From positions 1,029,001 through 1,093,000 of the forward strand of contig NZ_JAOQNG010000001.1 of the NCBI RefSeq assembly GCF_025961225.1: a stretch of 64,000 nt of DNA, read 5' to 3'. Below, in pieces: positions 1 through 9,295 of this stretch. A program made the position numbers and the translations under genes. Source of the DNA: Azospirillum canadense (GTDB lineage Bacteria > Pseudomonadota > Alphaproteobacteria > Azospirillales > Azospirillaceae). The notes under the pieces are model-generated. The model saw only the letters and a program-made list of their open reading frames with translations. It was not told the origin of the DNA and made no database searches. Position 1 is the first letter of the stretch. Every line of letters begins with the position of its first letter.

Positions 1-2298
1 CAGGACGGGCTGACCTTCCGCACCGACTTGCTGGCGCTTCTGCCGCGGGAGGAGCAGGACCCGCTCCTGCAGCGCGCCAACGAGGCGGTGTCCCGCGCGC
101 TGGGGCGCCGGGTGGTGGCGCTGGTCGGCGACGCCTCGCGGGAGCGGGCGCGCGCCGCGGTGCAGTCCCTGTCCGCGGATCTGAAGGCGACCGGGCTGGT
201 GTCCGCCGCCGGGGACGAGATCGGCGCCGACCGGATGAAGGCGATGGGCGCCCTCTATTTCCCGCATCGCCGTGGCTTGCTGAGCGAGGGTGACCGCGCG
301 CTCCTGCTCGCCGGGCGGGGGGAGGAGATCGCGCTGCGCGCCCTGTCGCAGGCCTACGGCGTCTTCGGCATGGCCGACGCCAACCTGCTGCGCGCCGATC
401 CCTTCCTGCTGCTGCCGTCCTTCTTCACGGGACTGCCGTTCCCCCTGTCGAAGCTGACCCCCGACGACGGACTGCTGACGGTGGTGGAGGACGGCACGAC
501 CTGGATCCTCGTCACCGCCCTGCTGGCGGGGGAACCGTTCGAGCTGGACGTGCAGGAGCGCGTCATCGGCGCCTTCGACGCGGCGGTGGAGCGGCTGCGG
601 CGGGACTCGCCCGGCCTCCAGGTCAAGCGGCTGGGCGCGGTGTTCTTCGCGCAGGCCGGGTCGCAGGCGGCGCTGAGCGAGTCGAGCTGGCTGTCCAGCC
701 TGTCGCTGGGCGGGACGGTTCTTCTGATCCTGCTGGTGTTCCGGCGCGTCGGGCCGCTGCTGCACAATCTGCTGGCGCTGGGCGTCGGCCTGGGCGTCGG
801 CCTGTCCGGAAGCCTGCTCCTGTTCGGTGAGCTGCATGTGGCCGCGCTGCTGTTCGGGACCAGCCTGATCGGCGTCGCGGTGGACTACAGCCTGCACTAC
901 AGCGCCTGCCTGTTCGACCGGACGGCCGGCACGCCGCGCGAACGCCTCGCTCACGTGCTGCCGGGGATCGTGCTGGGGCTGCTGACCACGCTGATCGGAT
1001 ACATGGCGCTGATGCTGGCGCCGTTCCCGGGACTGCGGCAGATCGCGGCCTTCTCCATCCTCGGGCTGCTCGCGGCGTTCCTGACAGTGGCGCTGTGGCT
1101 GCCGTCGCTCGACCGCGCGGCGCCCCTGCGCCACGGCGCCGGCATGCTGGCCGCCGCCGGCCGTCTGTGGCGCTTTTGGGAAGACGCGCGGTGGCGCCCG
1201 GCGCGGGTGCTGCTGCTGGTCGCACTTGGCCTCGTCGGTGTGCTGGGCCTGTCGCAGTTGCACGTGGACGACGACGTGCGCCGGCTGCAATCGCTGTCCC
1301 CCGAGCTGGTGCGGGAGCAGGAGGAGATCCAGCGCCGCATCGGCGCCACCACGGCGACCCAGTTCCTGCTGGTCCGCGCGGCCGACGACGAGGCGGCCCT
1401 GCGGCGGGAGGAGGACATCGCCGGCACCCTCGCCGCGTTGAAGGGCGACGGGACCATCGCCGGCTACCAGACGCCGGCGTCCTTTGTGCCGTCGGCCCGG
1501 CGGCAGGCGGAGAACCGCGGTCTGCTGCGCAGCGCGCTGGAGGGGCCATACCTCGCCGCCCAGCGCGAACAGCTCGGCCTGCCGCCAGCCCCGCCGGAAA
1601 AGGACGGGGAGGCAACGGCCCCGCTCACCCTCGCCACGGCGCTGGGCCGGGGCGACGTGCCGTTCCTCAGCGAGCTGGTGCTCGGCCCCGGCCTGCACGT
1701 CGTCGCCTTGCAGGGGCTGACCCGGCCGGACGCCGTGCGGGCGGCGCTGGCCGGCGTTGAGGGCGTGCGGCTGGTCGATCCCACCGCCGACTTCAGCGCG
1801 CTGCTGGGCAAGTACCGGCAGCGGGCGCTGCTGCTGATCGCCGGGTCGGCGCTGCTGATGGTGCCGGTGCTGGTCTGGCGCTATGGCTGGAAGGGTGCGC
1901 TCCGCACCATGCTGCCCTCGTCCCTGGCGCTGGCGATCGCCCCGGCCGTGGCGGCTCTGGCCGGGCAGGGCTTCACCTTCTTCCACGCCATGGCGCTGGT
2001 GCTGATCCTGTCGGTGGGGGTCGACTACAGCATCTTCTGCGCCGAATCCGGGCCCGCTTCAGGGGCGCGCGAGGGGGTGGACCGGCGGCCGGTCACCATG
2101 GTCGCGGTGTGGCTCGCCACGCTGACCACGCTGCTGTCCTTCGGGCTGCTGGCCTTCAGCCAGGTGGCGGCGGTCCACAGCTTTGGCCTGACCATGCTGG
2201 TGGGCGTGTCGCTGTCCTTTCTGCTGGCGCCGCTGGCCGCAGGGGCGGGGGCGGGGCGGAAGGTCACGACACCAGCGCGTGCGCAAACCGCCAATTGA
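1..2298 (+). CDS. MMPL/RND-family exporter of an aryl polyene cluster (5' partial)
   Basis: The reading frame is open from the first base, so the true start lies upstream; about 765 residues are visible. It is a membrane protein with two hydrophobic halves. Each half carries the VDYS signature of MMPL/RND permeases, near window residues 294 (VDYSLHYS) and 674 (VDYSIF), separated by large periplasmic loops. MMPL proteins export lipids or polyketide-like products. In aryl polyene operons one sits just before the DUF3261 lipoprotein and the ketosynthase genes, which is the arrangement here. Moving the aryl polyene or its lipid conjugate across the inner membrane is inferred from context. The family call is firm; the substrate is not shown by sequence. 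Confidence 0.85.
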   Translation, partial: QDGLTFRTDLLALLPREEQDPLLQRANEAVSRALGRRVVALVGDASRERARAAVQSLSADLKATGLVSAAGDEIGADRMKAMGALYFPHRRGLLSEGDRALLLAGRGEEIALRALSQAYGVFGMADANLLRADPFLLLPSFFTGLPFPLSKLTPDDGLLTVVEDGTTWILVTALLAGEPFELDVQERVIGAFDAAVERLRRDSPGLQVKRLGAVFFAQAGSQAALSESSWLSSLSLGGTVLLILLVFRRVGPLLHNLLALGVGLGVGLSGSLLLFGELHVAALLFGTSLIGVAVDYSLHYSACLFDRTAGTPRERLAHVLPGIVLGLLTTLIGYMALMLAPFPGLRQIAAFSILGLLAAFLTVALWLPSLDRAAPLRHGAGMLAAAGRLWRFWEDARWRPARVLLLVALGLVGVLGLSQLHVDDDVRRLQSLSPELVREQEEIQRRIGATTATQFLLVRAADDEAALRREEDIAGTLAALKGDGTIAGYQTPASFVPSARRQAENRGLLRSALEGPYLAAQREQLGLPPAPPEKDGEATAPLTLATALGRGDVPFLSELVLGPGLHVVALQGLTRPDAVRAALAGVEGVRLVDPTADFSALLGKYRQRALLLIAGSALLMVPVLVWRYGWKGALRTMLPSSLALAIAPAVAALAGQGFTFFHAMALVLILSVGVDYSIFCAESGPASGAREGVDRRPVTMVAVWLATLTTLLSFGLLAFSQVAAVHSFGLTMLVGVSLSFLLAPLAAGAGAGRKVTTPARAQTAN

Positions 2299-2334
2299 TG
2301 TAAGATCGCGCGTCTTTCAAAGGATTTTCGCGTC

Positions 2335-2928
2335 TTGGTTCATGCCTTTCGGAAAACGGTCCTGGGATTGGCCATCCTGCTCGGCGCCTGCGCCACCGGT
2401 CCCGCCACGGGTCCGGACGCGCGGGCGCCGATGATCGGGCCGACGCAGCGCCTTGCCCTGCCGCGCCCGGCCGACCTCGGCCGCAGCGTGGAGGCGGCCC
2501 AGCTCATCACCGCGCGGCGCGGCGGCGACACCTTCGTGTTCGAAGGGCACGTCAGCGTCACGCCGGAGCGCTTCACGCTGGTCGGACTCGATACGCTGGG
2601 CCGGCGCGCCATGACCGTCACCTGGACCGACGCGGGGGTGGAGGTGGAGACCGCGCCCTGGCTGCCCGACGGCGTACGGCCCGGCGCCATGCTGGCCGAC
2701 CTCGTCGTGCTCTACTGGCCGGACGCGGTGGTGCGCAAGGCGCTGGCCCCGGCGGGGGCGGAGCTTGCGGCCGACGCCACGTCGCGCACGGTGAGCGCCG
2801 ACGGGCAGGACCTGCTGCGCGCGCGCTATGGCTGGACGGTGGGCGGGCCCTGGACCGGCACGCTGACCTACGCCAACCTCGCCTGGGGCTACGAGATCGA
2901 GGTGCAGTCGCAGGAGCAGGGGCCATGA
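2335..2928 (+). CDS. DUF3261 family lipoprotein, aryl polyene cluster
   Basis: About 197 residues if the TTG at 2335 is the start; no ATG lies upstream of the lipobox in this frame. A short basic stretch and hydrophobic segment lead to a lipobox LLGAC with the cysteine at about residue 19, so the protein should be processed by signal peptidase II and anchored to a membrane facing the periplasm. Small lipoproteins of this kind occur between the MMPL exporter and the ketosynthase in aryl polyene operons, probably helping move the product to the outer membrane. The stop overlaps the next ATG (ATGA), indicating translational coupling. Confidence 0.75.
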   Translation: MVHAFRKTVLGLAILLGACATGPATGPDARAPMIGPTQRLALPRPADLGRSVEAAQLITARRGGDTFVFEGHVSVTPERFTLVGLDTLGRRAMTVTWTDAGVEVETAPWLPDGVRPGAMLADLVVLYWPDAVVRKALAPAGAELAADATSRTVSADGQDLLRARYGWTVGGPWTGTLTYANLAWGYEIEVQSQEQGP

Positions 2929-4130
2929 ACAGCGGATTCGGGCTTCCGGCGATGGGGCTCGCCACGCCGATCGGCACCGGCGCTGCCGCGGTCGCCGACG
3001 CCCTCTTCACCGGCACGCGGGCCGGGTTGGCGGCGCGGGAGGGCTTCATCCCCGGCCGCACGGTCCCCGTCGGTGCGATCGACGCCGCGCTGCCGGACAT
3101 CCCCGCCGGGCTGGAGGCCTGGGACTGCCGCAACAACCGCCTGATGCTGCTGGCGCTGGAGCAGATCGCCGACGCGGTGGAGGACGCCACCCGCCGCTTC
3201 GGCCGGCACCGCGTCGCCGTCGTCCTCGGCACCAGCACCGCCGGCATCGCGGAGGGGGAGGCGGCCTTCGCCGCGCTCCAGCGCGACGGCGCTTGGCCCG
3301 CCGCCTTCCATTACCGCCAGCAGGAGACCGGCAACCTCGCCGACTTCGCCGCCCGCGCCCTGGGGCTGACCGGGCCGGCCTACACGGTGGCGACCGCCTG
3401 TTCGTCCAGCGGCAAGGTCTTCGGGTCCGCGCGCCGGCTGATCCGCGCCGGGCTGGCCGACGCCGCCGTGGTGGGCGGGGCCGACACGCTGTGCCGCATG
3501 ACGGTGGGCGGCTTCGCCTCGCTGGAAGCGGTGTCGGGCGGGCTCTGCGCCCCCTTCAGCGCGAACCGCGACGGCATCAACATCGGGGAGGCGGCGGCGG
3601 CCTTCCTGATGACGCGGGAGGCTGCGGAGGTGGACCTGCTCGGCGTCGGCGAAAGCTCCGACGCGCACCATGTCAGCGCGCCCGACCCGGAAGGACGCGG
3701 GGCGCTGGCCGCCATGGCGGCGGCGCTGGACGACGCCGGCCTGGCGCCGCGCGAGATCGCCTACGTCAACCTGCACGGCACCGGCACGCCGCTGAACGAT
3801 TCCATGGAGGGCAAGGCGGTGAACGCGCTGTTCAGCGCCGACACGCCGTGCAGTTCCACCAAGGGCATGACCGGCCACACGCTGGGCGCCGCCGGGGCCT
3901 GCGAGGCGGCCTTCCTGTGGCTGACCCTGCACCGGGCGCACAACCCGGCGGGATTCCTGCCGCCGCACGTGTGGGACGGCACTCCCGATCCGGCCATCCC
4001 GCCGATCGCCCTGACGGCGCCGGGCGCGGCGCTGCCCGACCCGCAGGGGCCGGCGGCGATGCTCAGCAGCTCCTTCGCCTTCGGAGGCAGCAACGTGGCG
4101 CTGGTCTTCGGGCGGGGAGGCCGGCCGTGA
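2925..4130 (+). CDS. apeO: beta-ketoacyl-ACP synthase, aryl polyene type (ApeO-like)
   Basis: A 401-residue thiolase-fold condensing enzyme. The catalytic triad is visible: Cys159 in ATACSSSG, His284 in LHGTGTP and His318 in MTGHTLGAAG. It should perform decarboxylative Claisen condensation of malonyl-ACP onto the growing polyene chain in the cytoplasm. It is coupled upstream to the DUF3261 gene by ATGA and downstream to the dehydratase by GTGA. Having a second ketosynthase later in the same operon is normal for aryl polyene systems. Assignment to the ApeO position rests on gene order; the ketosynthase function itself is clear. Confidence 0.85.
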   Translation: MNSGFGLPAMGLATPIGTGAAAVADALFTGTRAGLAAREGFIPGRTVPVGAIDAALPDIPAGLEAWDCRNNRLMLLALEQIADAVEDATRRFGRHRVAVVLGTSTAGIAEGEAAFAALQRDGAWPAAFHYRQQETGNLADFAARALGLTGPAYTVATACSSSGKVFGSARRLIRAGLADAAVVGGADTLCRMTVGGFASLEAVSGGLCAPFSANRDGINIGEAAAAFLMTREAAEVDLLGVGESSDAHHVSAPDPEGRGALAAMAAALDDAGLAPREIAYVNLHGTGTPLNDSMEGKAVNALFSADTPCSSTKGMTGHTLGAAGACEAAFLWLTLHRAHNPAGFLPPHVWDGTPDPAIPPIALTAPGAALPDPQGPAAMLSSSFAFGGSNVALVFGRGGRP

Positions 4131-4597
4131 AGGCTTGTCCGTTCCCCATGGACGCCCTGCTGCCGCACGGGCGGCCGATGATCCTGCTGGACGAGGTCGT
4201 CGGGCGCGACGAGACGCGGCTGGTCGCCGCGCTGACCGTGCGCGCCGGCGCGCCCTTCTTCGAGGCCGGGCGGGGCATGGCCGCCCACATCGCCATCGAG
4301 TGGATGGCCCAGGCCTGCGGCGCCTTCGTCGGCGCGGAGGCGCTGGAGAGCGGCGGGCCGGTGCGCCTCGGCCTGCTGCTCGGCACGCGGGATTTCCGGG
4401 CGGCCGTCTCCTGGTTCCATGAGGGAACGCGGGTGGAGGTGACCGCCGCGCTCGTCTACCGCGACGGGGAGATGGGCGTCTTCGACTGCATGGCCGTGGC
4501 GGACGGGCGGAAGGCGGCGAAGGCGCAGCTGACCGTCTACCAGCCGGCCGACACGGCGGCGCTGCTGGCGAGCCAGGGGGTGAAGGTCTCATCATGA
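4127..4597 (+). CDS. apeP: 3-hydroxyacyl-ACP dehydratase, ApeP-like
   Basis: A 156-residue hot-dog-fold protein. The start is the GTG at 4127, which overlaps the TGA of the ketosynthase; the next in-frame Met is within LPHGRPM, too far in. The N-terminal LPHGRPMILLDEV and the central IAIEWMAQACGAF match the FabA/FabZ-like dehydratases of aryl polyene clusters. It should dehydrate 3-hydroxyacyl-ACP intermediates so that the double bonds of the polyene are kept. The last codons overlap the ketoreductase start by four bases (ATGA), so condensation, reduction and dehydration enzymes are made together. Confidence 0.82.
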   Translation: MKACPFPMDALLPHGRPMILLDEVVGRDETRLVAALTVRAGAPFFEAGRGMAAHIAIEWMAQACGAFVGAEALESGGPVRLGLLLGTRDFRAAVSWFHEGTRVEVTAALVYRDGEMGVFDCMAVADGRKAAKAQLTVYQPADTAALLASQGVKVSS

Positions 4598-5319
4598 CAC
4601 GCACGATACTCGTCACCGGCGCCAGCAAGGGCATCGGCCGCGCCATCGCCGAGCGGCTGGCGCGCGACGGCTTCTCCATCCTCGTCCATTACGGGCGCGA
4701 CGCGGCGGGGGCGGAGGCCACGTTGGCCGCCATCGCCGCGGCCGGCGGGCAGGGGCGGACGCTCGGCTTCGACATCGCCGACCGCGCGGCCTGCCGGGTG
4801 GCGCTGGACGCCGACATCGAGGCGCATGGCATGTATTACGGGGTCGTGCTGAACGCCGGCATCGCCCGCGACGCCGCCTTCCCGGCCATGTCCGACGAGG
4901 ATTGGGACAGCGTGCTGGGCACCAACATGGACGGCTTCTACAACGTGCTGAAGCCGCTGGTGATGCCGATGGTCTCCGCCCGCAAGGGCGGGCGCATCGT
5001 CACGCTGTCGTCGGTGTCCGGCGTGGCCGGCAACCGCGGGCAGGTGAACTACAGCGCGGCCAAGGCCGGCATCATCGGCGCGACCAAGGCGCTGGCGATC
5101 GAGCTGGCGAAGCGCAGCATCACCGTCAATTGCGTCGCCCCCGGCGTCATCGACACCGCCATGGTCGAGGGGCTGCCGATGGACGAGGTGATGAAGGCGG
5201 TGCCCATGCGCCGCCTCGGCCGGCCGGAGGAGGTGGCGGCGGCTGTCGCCTTCCTGTGCTCCGACGAGGCCGGCTACATCACCCGGCAGGTCATTTCCGT
5301 CAACGGGGGCATGGTCTGA
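4594..5319 (+). CDS. apeQ: 3-oxoacyl-ACP reductase, FabG/ApeQ-like
   Basis: A 241-residue classical short-chain dehydrogenase. The N-terminal TGASKGIG is the NADP-binding glycine motif, NAGIA is the structural motif, and the SSVSG serine with Tyr153 and Lys157 (YSAAK) form the catalytic set. PGVIDTAM follows as in FabG. It reduces 3-oxoacyl-ACP to 3-hydroxyacyl-ACP. It lies between the dehydratase (4-bp overlap) and the second ketosynthase (1-bp overlap), which places it in aryl polyene chain building rather than housekeeping fatty acid synthesis. Confidence 0.88.
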   Translation: MTRTILVTGASKGIGRAIAERLARDGFSILVHYGRDAAGAEATLAAIAAAGGQGRTLGFDIADRAACRVALDADIEAHGMYYGVVLNAGIARDAAFPAMSDEDWDSVLGTNMDGFYNVLKPLVMPMVSARKGGRIVTLSSVSGVAGNRGQVNYSAAKAGIIGATKALAIELAKRSITVNCVAPGVIDTAMVEGLPMDEVMKAVPMRRLGRPEEVAAAVAFLCSDEAGYITRQVISVNGGMV

Positions 5320-6542
5320 TGCGCCGGGTCGTGGTCACGGGGTTCGGCGGCGTCACCGCGCTGGGGCAGGACTGGCCGTCCATCCGCGCCCGCATGGACC
5401 GCGGGGAAACCGCCGTCCGCACCATGGCGGAGTGGGAGCGGTTCGACGGCATCAACACCCGCCTCGCCGCCCCCGTCCTGGACTTCTCCATCGACGACCG
5501 CTACCCGCGCAAGAAGACGCGCACCATGGGGCCGGTGTCGCGCATGGCCGTCTACGCCACCGAACGCGCGCTGGCCGACGCCGGCCTGACCGACGACCCG
5601 GTGGTGAAGGGCGGGCGGGCCGGCATTTCCTACGGCTCCTCCTTCGGCAGCCCGGCGCCGGTCCTGGCCTTCGCGGAGCTGATGAAGGACGGGCGGTCCA
5701 AGACGCTGAACGCCACCAGCTACATCCAGATGATGAGCCACACGGCGGCGGTGAACATCGGCCTGTTCTTCGGCGTGACCGGCCGCATCATCACGACCAG
5801 CAGCGCCTGCACCTCGGGCAGCCAGGGCATCGGCTACGCCTACGAGGCGATCAAATTCGGCAAGGCCGACGTCATGATCGCCGGCGGAGCGGACGAGCTG
5901 GACGTGACGGAATCCGCCGTCTTCGACACGCTGTTCGCCACCTCCACCCGCAACGACCGCCCGCACACATCGCCCCGGCCCTACGACCGCGACCGCGACG
6001 GGCTGGTGATTGGGGAAGGCGCCTGCACCTTGATCCTGGAGGAGCGTGATCGCGCCGTCGCCCGCGGCGCCCGCATCCACGCGGAGCTGGTCGGCTTCGG
6101 CAGCAACTCTGACGGCAACCACGTCACCCAGCCCCAGGCGGAGACGATGGAGGTCGCCCTGCGGCTGGCGCTGGAGGACGCGGGGCTCGGCCCCGACGCG
6201 ATCGGCTTCGTCAGCGGCCACGGCACGGCGACGGAGTGGGGCGACATCGCCGAGACCAAGGCGACCAACGCCGTCTTCGGCGAACGCATGCCCATCCACT
6301 CGCTGAAGAGCTACTTCGGCCACACGCTGGGCGCCTGCGGCGCGCTGGAGGCGTGGCTCGGCATCGAGATGATGCGGGAGGGGCGCTTCGTCCCCACCGT
6401 CAACCTGGACGCGGTGGACGAACGCTGCGCCCCGCTGGACTACGTCACCGGCGAGGCGCGGCCGCTGGACACCGAATTCCTGATGTCCAACAACTTCGCC
6501 TTCGGCGGCATCAACACCTCCCTGGTCTTCCGCCGGGTGTGA
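5319..6542 (+). CDS. apeR: beta-ketoacyl-ACP synthase, second of the aryl polyene operon (ApeR-like)
   Basis: A 407-residue KAS II-like condensing enzyme starting at the ATG whose A is the last base of the previous stop. The triad is Cys164 (SSACTSGSQG), His301 (GHGTATEW) and His335 (YFGHTLGACG). The C-terminus has the usual NNFAFGGINTSLVF glycine-rich loop. It is the last gene of the operon, as ApeR is in described aryl polyene clusters. Its division of labour with the first ketosynthase cannot be read from sequence. A palindromic element, likely acting as a terminator, follows within 20 bases. Confidence 0.86.
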   Translation: MRRVVVTGFGGVTALGQDWPSIRARMDRGETAVRTMAEWERFDGINTRLAAPVLDFSIDDRYPRKKTRTMGPVSRMAVYATERALADAGLTDDPVVKGGRAGISYGSSFGSPAPVLAFAELMKDGRSKTLNATSYIQMMSHTAAVNIGLFFGVTGRIITTSSACTSGSQGIGYAYEAIKFGKADVMIAGGADELDVTESAVFDTLFATSTRNDRPHTSPRPYDRDRDGLVIGEGACTLILEERDRAVARGARIHAELVGFGSNSDGNHVTQPQAETMEVALRLALEDAGLGPDAIGFVSGHGTATEWGDIAETKATNAVFGERMPIHSLKSYFGHTLGACGALEAWLGIEMMREGRFVPTVNLDAVDERCAPLDYVTGEARPLDTEFLMSNNFAFGGINTSLVFRRV

Positions 6543-6559
6543 GCCGAAAATCCGCACGA

Positions 6560-6767
6560 AAAAGCCCTTCTCCCCTTGGGGGGTGAAGCCGGAGGGCGCC
6601 AATGGCGACCGCAGGCTTCACAGGTTGGGATGAGGGGTCGTTACGCCCGAAGGGCGGATATAGATTTCCGGCCGACTGTCGTCGGTACCACCCTCACCCC
6701 AACCCGTGAAGCTTACGGATGCCTTTGGCCTCCTTCAGCTTCACCCCCTCAAGGGAGAGGGGCTTTT
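6560..6767. repeat. 208-bp MITE-like palindromic element between convergent operons
   Basis: The two ends, 6560-6589 and 6738-6767, are imperfect 30-bp inverted repeats starting AAAAGCCC and ending GGGCTTTT. A second inverted pair lies inside at about 6612-6636 and 6693-6715. The whole unit can fold into a long hairpin with run-on T or A tracts, so besides being a repeat it probably terminates transcription from both the aryl polyene operon and the convergent E1 gene. No coding capacity is apparent, and no flanking duplication was identified. Confidence 0.65.
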
Positions 6768-6815
6768 CATTGTTCATCAGCGACTTGTCCTCATCTTAAG
6801 AAGACGCGTGTATTC

Positions 6816-9224
6816 TCACACCGCCTTCAGGTATCGCACCGGCCGGCCGGGGGTCAGGGCCTCTGCCGCGCGCACGATGCCCTGGGCGTCGATGCCGTGG
6901 TGGCGGTAGAGGTCGGCGATGGTGCCGGTCTGGCCGAAATGTTCCACGCCCAGCGCCCGCGTGCGGTGGCCTTGCACGGACCCCAGCCAACCCAGCGTCG
7001 CCGGGTGCCCGTCCACCACCGTCACCAGCGCGCAGTGCGGCGGCGCGCCCTCCAGCAAGCGCTCCACGTGGGAGCTGGCGTGGCTCAGGCCGCGCTCCCG
7101 CGCCCGCTGCGCGGCACTCCAGCCCGCGTGCAGGCGGTCGGCGGAGGTGACGGCCAGCAGGCCGACGTCGCGCCGGTCCTCGCCCAGCATGCCCACCGCC
7201 TCGATCGCCTCCGGCGCGACGGCGCCGGTGTAGGCGACGATCACCTGCGCGTTCGGCCCCGGCCGGCGCAGCCAGTAGGCGCCCTGCACGATATCACGCT
7301 CCAGCTCCGGCGTCATGGTGCGGGTCGGCTGCTCCAGCGTGCGGGAGGACAGGCGCAGGTAGACGGAGCCGCCCGTCTCGTCGCGCAGCCAGTTCTGCTC
7401 GTCGGGCTCCCCCTCGCCGTCGCGCTGCAGGTAGTCGAAGGCCCAGCGCATGACCACCGACAGCTCGTCGGCGAAGGCCGGCTCGAAGGTGGCGAGGCCG
7501 TCCTGGGCCATGCCGACCAGCGGCGTGGCGATGGACTGGTGCGCTCCGCCCTCCGGCGCCAGCGTCACGCCGGACGGCGTAGCCACCAGCAGGAAGCGGG
7601 CGTCCTGGTAGCAGGCGTAGTTCATCTGGTCCGCCGCCCGCATGATGAAGGGGTCGTAGACCGTGCCGATGGGCAGCAGCCGCTCCCCGAACAGGGAGTG
7701 CGACAGGCCGAGCGCCGACAGCAGGATGAACAGGTTGGACTCGGCGATGCCCAGCTCCATGTGCTGGCCGTTCGGCGAGAAGTCCCAGCTGTAGGTGGAG
7801 GGGATACGCTCCTTCTTGAACAGGTCGGCCATGGCGCTCTTGGCGAACAGGCCGCGCCGGTTCACCCAGGCGCCGAGGTTGGTGGACACCGTCACGTCGG
7901 GCGCGGTCGTCACGATCCGCTCCGCAAGGCCGGTCTTCTCGCGGCCCAGCTCGTTCAGGATCAGGCCGAAGGCCGCCTGGGTCGACAGGCTCTTCTGCGC
8001 CGGGACGGGCAGGGCGGCGGGAACCGGTACGGGCGCCGAGGCGTGGCGGCGGCGTCCCTTCGCGGCGAAGGGCACGCGCTTCAGGAAGTCCGACAGGGTG
8101 TCGGCGGGCAGGGTCAGCCCTTCGAATTGGTCCCACTCGTGGCCCGGCCGGACGGTGTTGGCGGCGCGGAACGCCTCCATCTGCGCCGGGGTCATCAGGC
8201 CGGAGTGGTTGTCCTTATGCCCAGCCAGCGGCAGGCCGGCGCCCTTGATGGTGTAGGCGATGAAGCAGACCGGCCGGTCGTGCGTGCGCGCCTCGGCAAA
8301 GGCGTCGAGCAGCGAGGGCAGGTCGTGGCCGCCCAGGTTGCCCATCAGCCGCGCCAGTTCCTCGTCGCTGCGGCGCTCGATCAGCTGGGAGACGGGCCCC
8401 TGGTCGCCCAACTCGTCCATCAGCCGCTTCCGCCACGCGGCACCGCCCTGGTAGGTCAGCGCGCAATAGAGCTGGTTCGGGCACTCGTCGATCCACCGAC
8501 GCAGCCGCTCGCCACCCGGCTCCTTGAACGCCTGCTGCATCAGCGTGCCGTATTTCAGGATCACGACATCCCAGCCGAAGGCGCGGAAGATGTTCTCCAG
8601 CCGCTCCCACAGCCCTTCGCGGATCACCGCGTCCAGGCTCTGCCGGTTGTAGTCGACGATCCACCAGGTGTTGCGCAGGCCGTGCTTCCAGCCCTCCAGC
8701 AGGGCTTCGAAGATGTTGCCCTCGTCCATCTCGGCGTCGCCGACCAGCGACACCATGCGCCCCTCCGGCAGGTCCTTCGCCCAGCCCTTGGCCTTCACGT
8801 AATCCTGCACCAGCGAGGCGAACAGGGTCTGCGCCACGCCCAGCCCGACGGAGCCGGTGGAGAAGTCCACGTCGTCCACGTCCTTGGTGCGCGACGGGTA
8901 GGACTGCGCGCCCTTGAAGCCGCGGAAATTCTCCAGCTTCTCGCGCGTCTGGTTGCCCAGCAGGTACTGGATGGCGTGGAAGATCGGGCTGGCGTGCGGC
9001 TTCACCGCGACGCGGTCCTCCGGCCGCAGGGCCGAGAAGTACAGCGCCGTCATGATGGTGGCGAGCGACGCCGAGGACGCCTGGTGGCCGCCGATCTTCA
9101 GCCCGTCCAGGTTGGGGCGGACGTGGTTGGCGTTGTGGATCGTCCAGGACGCAAGCCAGAGGACCTTGCGCTCCAGCTCTTGCAGGCAGGCGAGGTCGGC
9201 TTGGTTCGGAACGGTCGCGGCCAT
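6816..9224 (-). CDS. homodimeric 2-oxoacid dehydrogenase E1 (AceE/transketolase-like)
   Basis: 802 residues from the ATG at 9224, which has a GGGGGA ribosome site eight bases upstream. A longer frame upstream lacks such a site. The order is an N-terminal thiamine-diphosphate domain (GDAEMDEGN near residue 162, then VDYNRQSLD), a central pyrimidine-binding domain and a C-terminal transketolase-like domain. The closest family type is the single-chain E1 of pyruvate dehydrogenase (AceE), which is longer at about 890 residues. Divergence from an Lrp-family regulator recalls the Pseudomonas putida mdeR-mdeB pair, where the E1 oxidises 2-ketobutyrate from methionine. No E2 or E3 gene lies nearby, so they would have to be supplied elsewhere. 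Pyruvate, 2-ketobutyrate or another 2-oxoacid are all possible substrates. Confidence 0.8.
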   Translation of the reverse strand: MAATVPNQADLACLQELERKVLWLASWTIHNANHVRPNLDGLKIGGHQASSASLATIMTALYFSALRPEDRVAVKPHASPIFHAIQYLLGNQTREKLENFRGFKGAQSYPSRTKDVDDVDFSTGSVGLGVAQTLFASLVQDYVKAKGWAKDLPEGRMVSLVGDAEMDEGNIFEALLEGWKHGLRNTWWIVDYNRQSLDAVIREGLWERLENIFRAFGWDVVILKYGTLMQQAFKEPGGERLRRWIDECPNQLYCALTYQGGAAWRKRLMDELGDQGPVSQLIERRSDEELARLMGNLGGHDLPSLLDAFAEARTHDRPVCFIAYTIKGAGLPLAGHKDNHSGLMTPAQMEAFRAANTVRPGHEWDQFEGLTLPADTLSDFLKRVPFAAKGRRRHASAPVPVPAALPVPAQKSLSTQAAFGLILNELGREKTGLAERIVTTAPDVTVSTNLGAWVNRRGLFAKSAMADLFKKERIPSTYSWDFSPNGQHMELGIAESNLFILLSALGLSHSLFGERLLPIGTVYDPFIMRAADQMNYACYQDARFLLVATPSGVTLAPEGGAHQSIATPLVGMAQDGLATFEPAFADELSVVMRWAFDYLQRDGEGEPDEQNWLRDETGGSVYLRLSSRTLEQPTRTMTPELERDIVQGAYWLRRPGPNAQVIVAYTGAVAPEAIEAVGMLGEDRRDVGLLAVTSADRLHAGWSAAQRARERGLSHASSHVERLLEGAPPHCALVTVVDGHPATLGWLGSVQGHRTRALGVEHFGQTGTIADLYRHHGIDAQGIVRAAEALTPGRPVRYLKAV

Positions 9225-9262
9225 GGTGTCCCCCTTCAGCGGAATGGCGGTCGATGATTGGT

Positions 9263-9295
9263 CAAACCTATCATTTGTATCCTGGCATAGGTTTG
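9263..9295. promoter_or_regulatory. inverted repeat, likely Lrp-family operator
   Basis: Perfect 9-bp arms CAAACCTAT (9263-9271) and ATAGGTTTG (9287-9295) are separated by 15 bases in the divergent gap between the E1 gene and the Lrp/AsnC gene. The centre-to-centre spacing is 24 bases, about two helical turns. The position, 39 bases from one start codon and 67 from the other, suits a site controlling both promoters. Binding is inferred. Confidence 0.55.

Noticed and set aside
6576..9257. 893-codon plus-strand frame opposite the E1 gene
   Set aside because: It starts in a palindromic element and reads antisense to a well-supported enzyme; composition is typical of a shadow frame.
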